Assembly: GCA_019058275.1 (NCBI GenBank)
Contig: JAHLVW010000066.1
Span: 186,001-250,000 of the forward strand
Reading direction: 5' to 3'
From: Candidatus Heimdallarchaeota archaeon
Lineage (GTDB): Archaea > Asgardarchaeota > Heimdallarchaeia > JABLTI01
Length of the DNA stretch: 64,000 nt
Of the stretch, positions 63,986-64,000 are shown piece by piece. A program made the position numbers and the translations under genes. Within the stretch, counting starts at the first letter, position 1, and every line of letters begins with the position of its first letter. The notes below the pieces were generated by a model. It was not told where the DNA came from. It saw only the letters and a program-made list of their open reading frames with translations, and did no database searches.

Positions 63986-64000
63986 ATGTAACACCAAGTT

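Overview
The window looks like chromosomal DNA from an AT-rich archaeon, most likely an Asgard archaeon of the Heimdall- or Loki-type. Archaeal marks seen directly are a proteasome-activating nucleotidase (PAN), an A-type ATP synthase subunit D, a korDABC-type 2-oxoacid:ferredoxin oxidoreductase, TTTAAATAC-type TATA boxes and many TTG/GTG starts preceded by GGAG/GGTG. A longin-like small protein and several cell-surface proteins with C-terminal anchors fit Asgard archaea. No rRNA, recognisable tRNA, CRISPR array or transposase was found. The lineage is an inference from gene content, because no search was possible.

Layout. 1-5.7 kb: the start of a coiled-coil membrane protein, a GNAT, PAN, ATP synthase D, a small membrane protein and ATP-dependent PEP carboxykinase. 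5.8-16 kb: a HEAT-repeat protein, a DegV protein, two related anchored surface proteins, an aspartoacylase-family hydrolase, a secreted beta-propeller-like protein, small membrane proteins and two tandem OsmC proteins. 16-27 kb: a 2-hydroxyacid dehydrogenase, a P-type calcium-pump-like ATPase, a regulator/PH-domain pair, korDABC, a helical-repeat protein and a HisC-like aminotransferase. 27-40 kb: a membrane protein with a predicted extracellular glycosidase domain, a GNAT, a GT-B glycosyltransferase, the longin-like protein, a PAS/GAF histidine kinase, a nitroreductase-like protein and an ABC exporter beside a divergent TetR regulator. 40-51.6 kb: a second HEAT protein, a probable non-coding RNA locus, a VOC protein, peptidase T, a strongly folded intergenic RNA element, an HD-domain protein, an SDR, a secreted clostripain-type protease, a TPR protein and a calcineurin-type phosphoesterase. 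51.7-54.5 kb: a two-gene operon whose second gene fuses a DapA-family aldolase to a formaldehyde-activating enzyme (Fae) domain. 54.5-64 kb: a solitary adenine methyltransferase, a third HEAT protein, an aldo/keto reductase pseudogene, two translationally coupled LVIVD-propeller surface proteins (one with thrombospondin-3-like calcium repeats), a branched-chain aminotransferase and a cupin.

How the genes fit together. The central metabolism is that of a peptide- or amino-acid-using anaerobe: ferredoxin-linked 2-oxoacid oxidation, aminotransferases, peptidase T and PEP carboxykinase, with an A-type ATPase. A second theme is an elaborate cell surface: at least six secreted or anchored proteins, a surface protease, a glycosidase-like ectodomain and a glycosyltransferase. 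The most novel element is the aldolase-Fae fusion with its unrecognised partner gene, which suggests a C1 or aldehyde step linked to a pterin cofactor. Two reading frames (near 11,062 and 13,443) appear broken by a single extra base in a short homopolymer run; this could be assembly error or real mutation.
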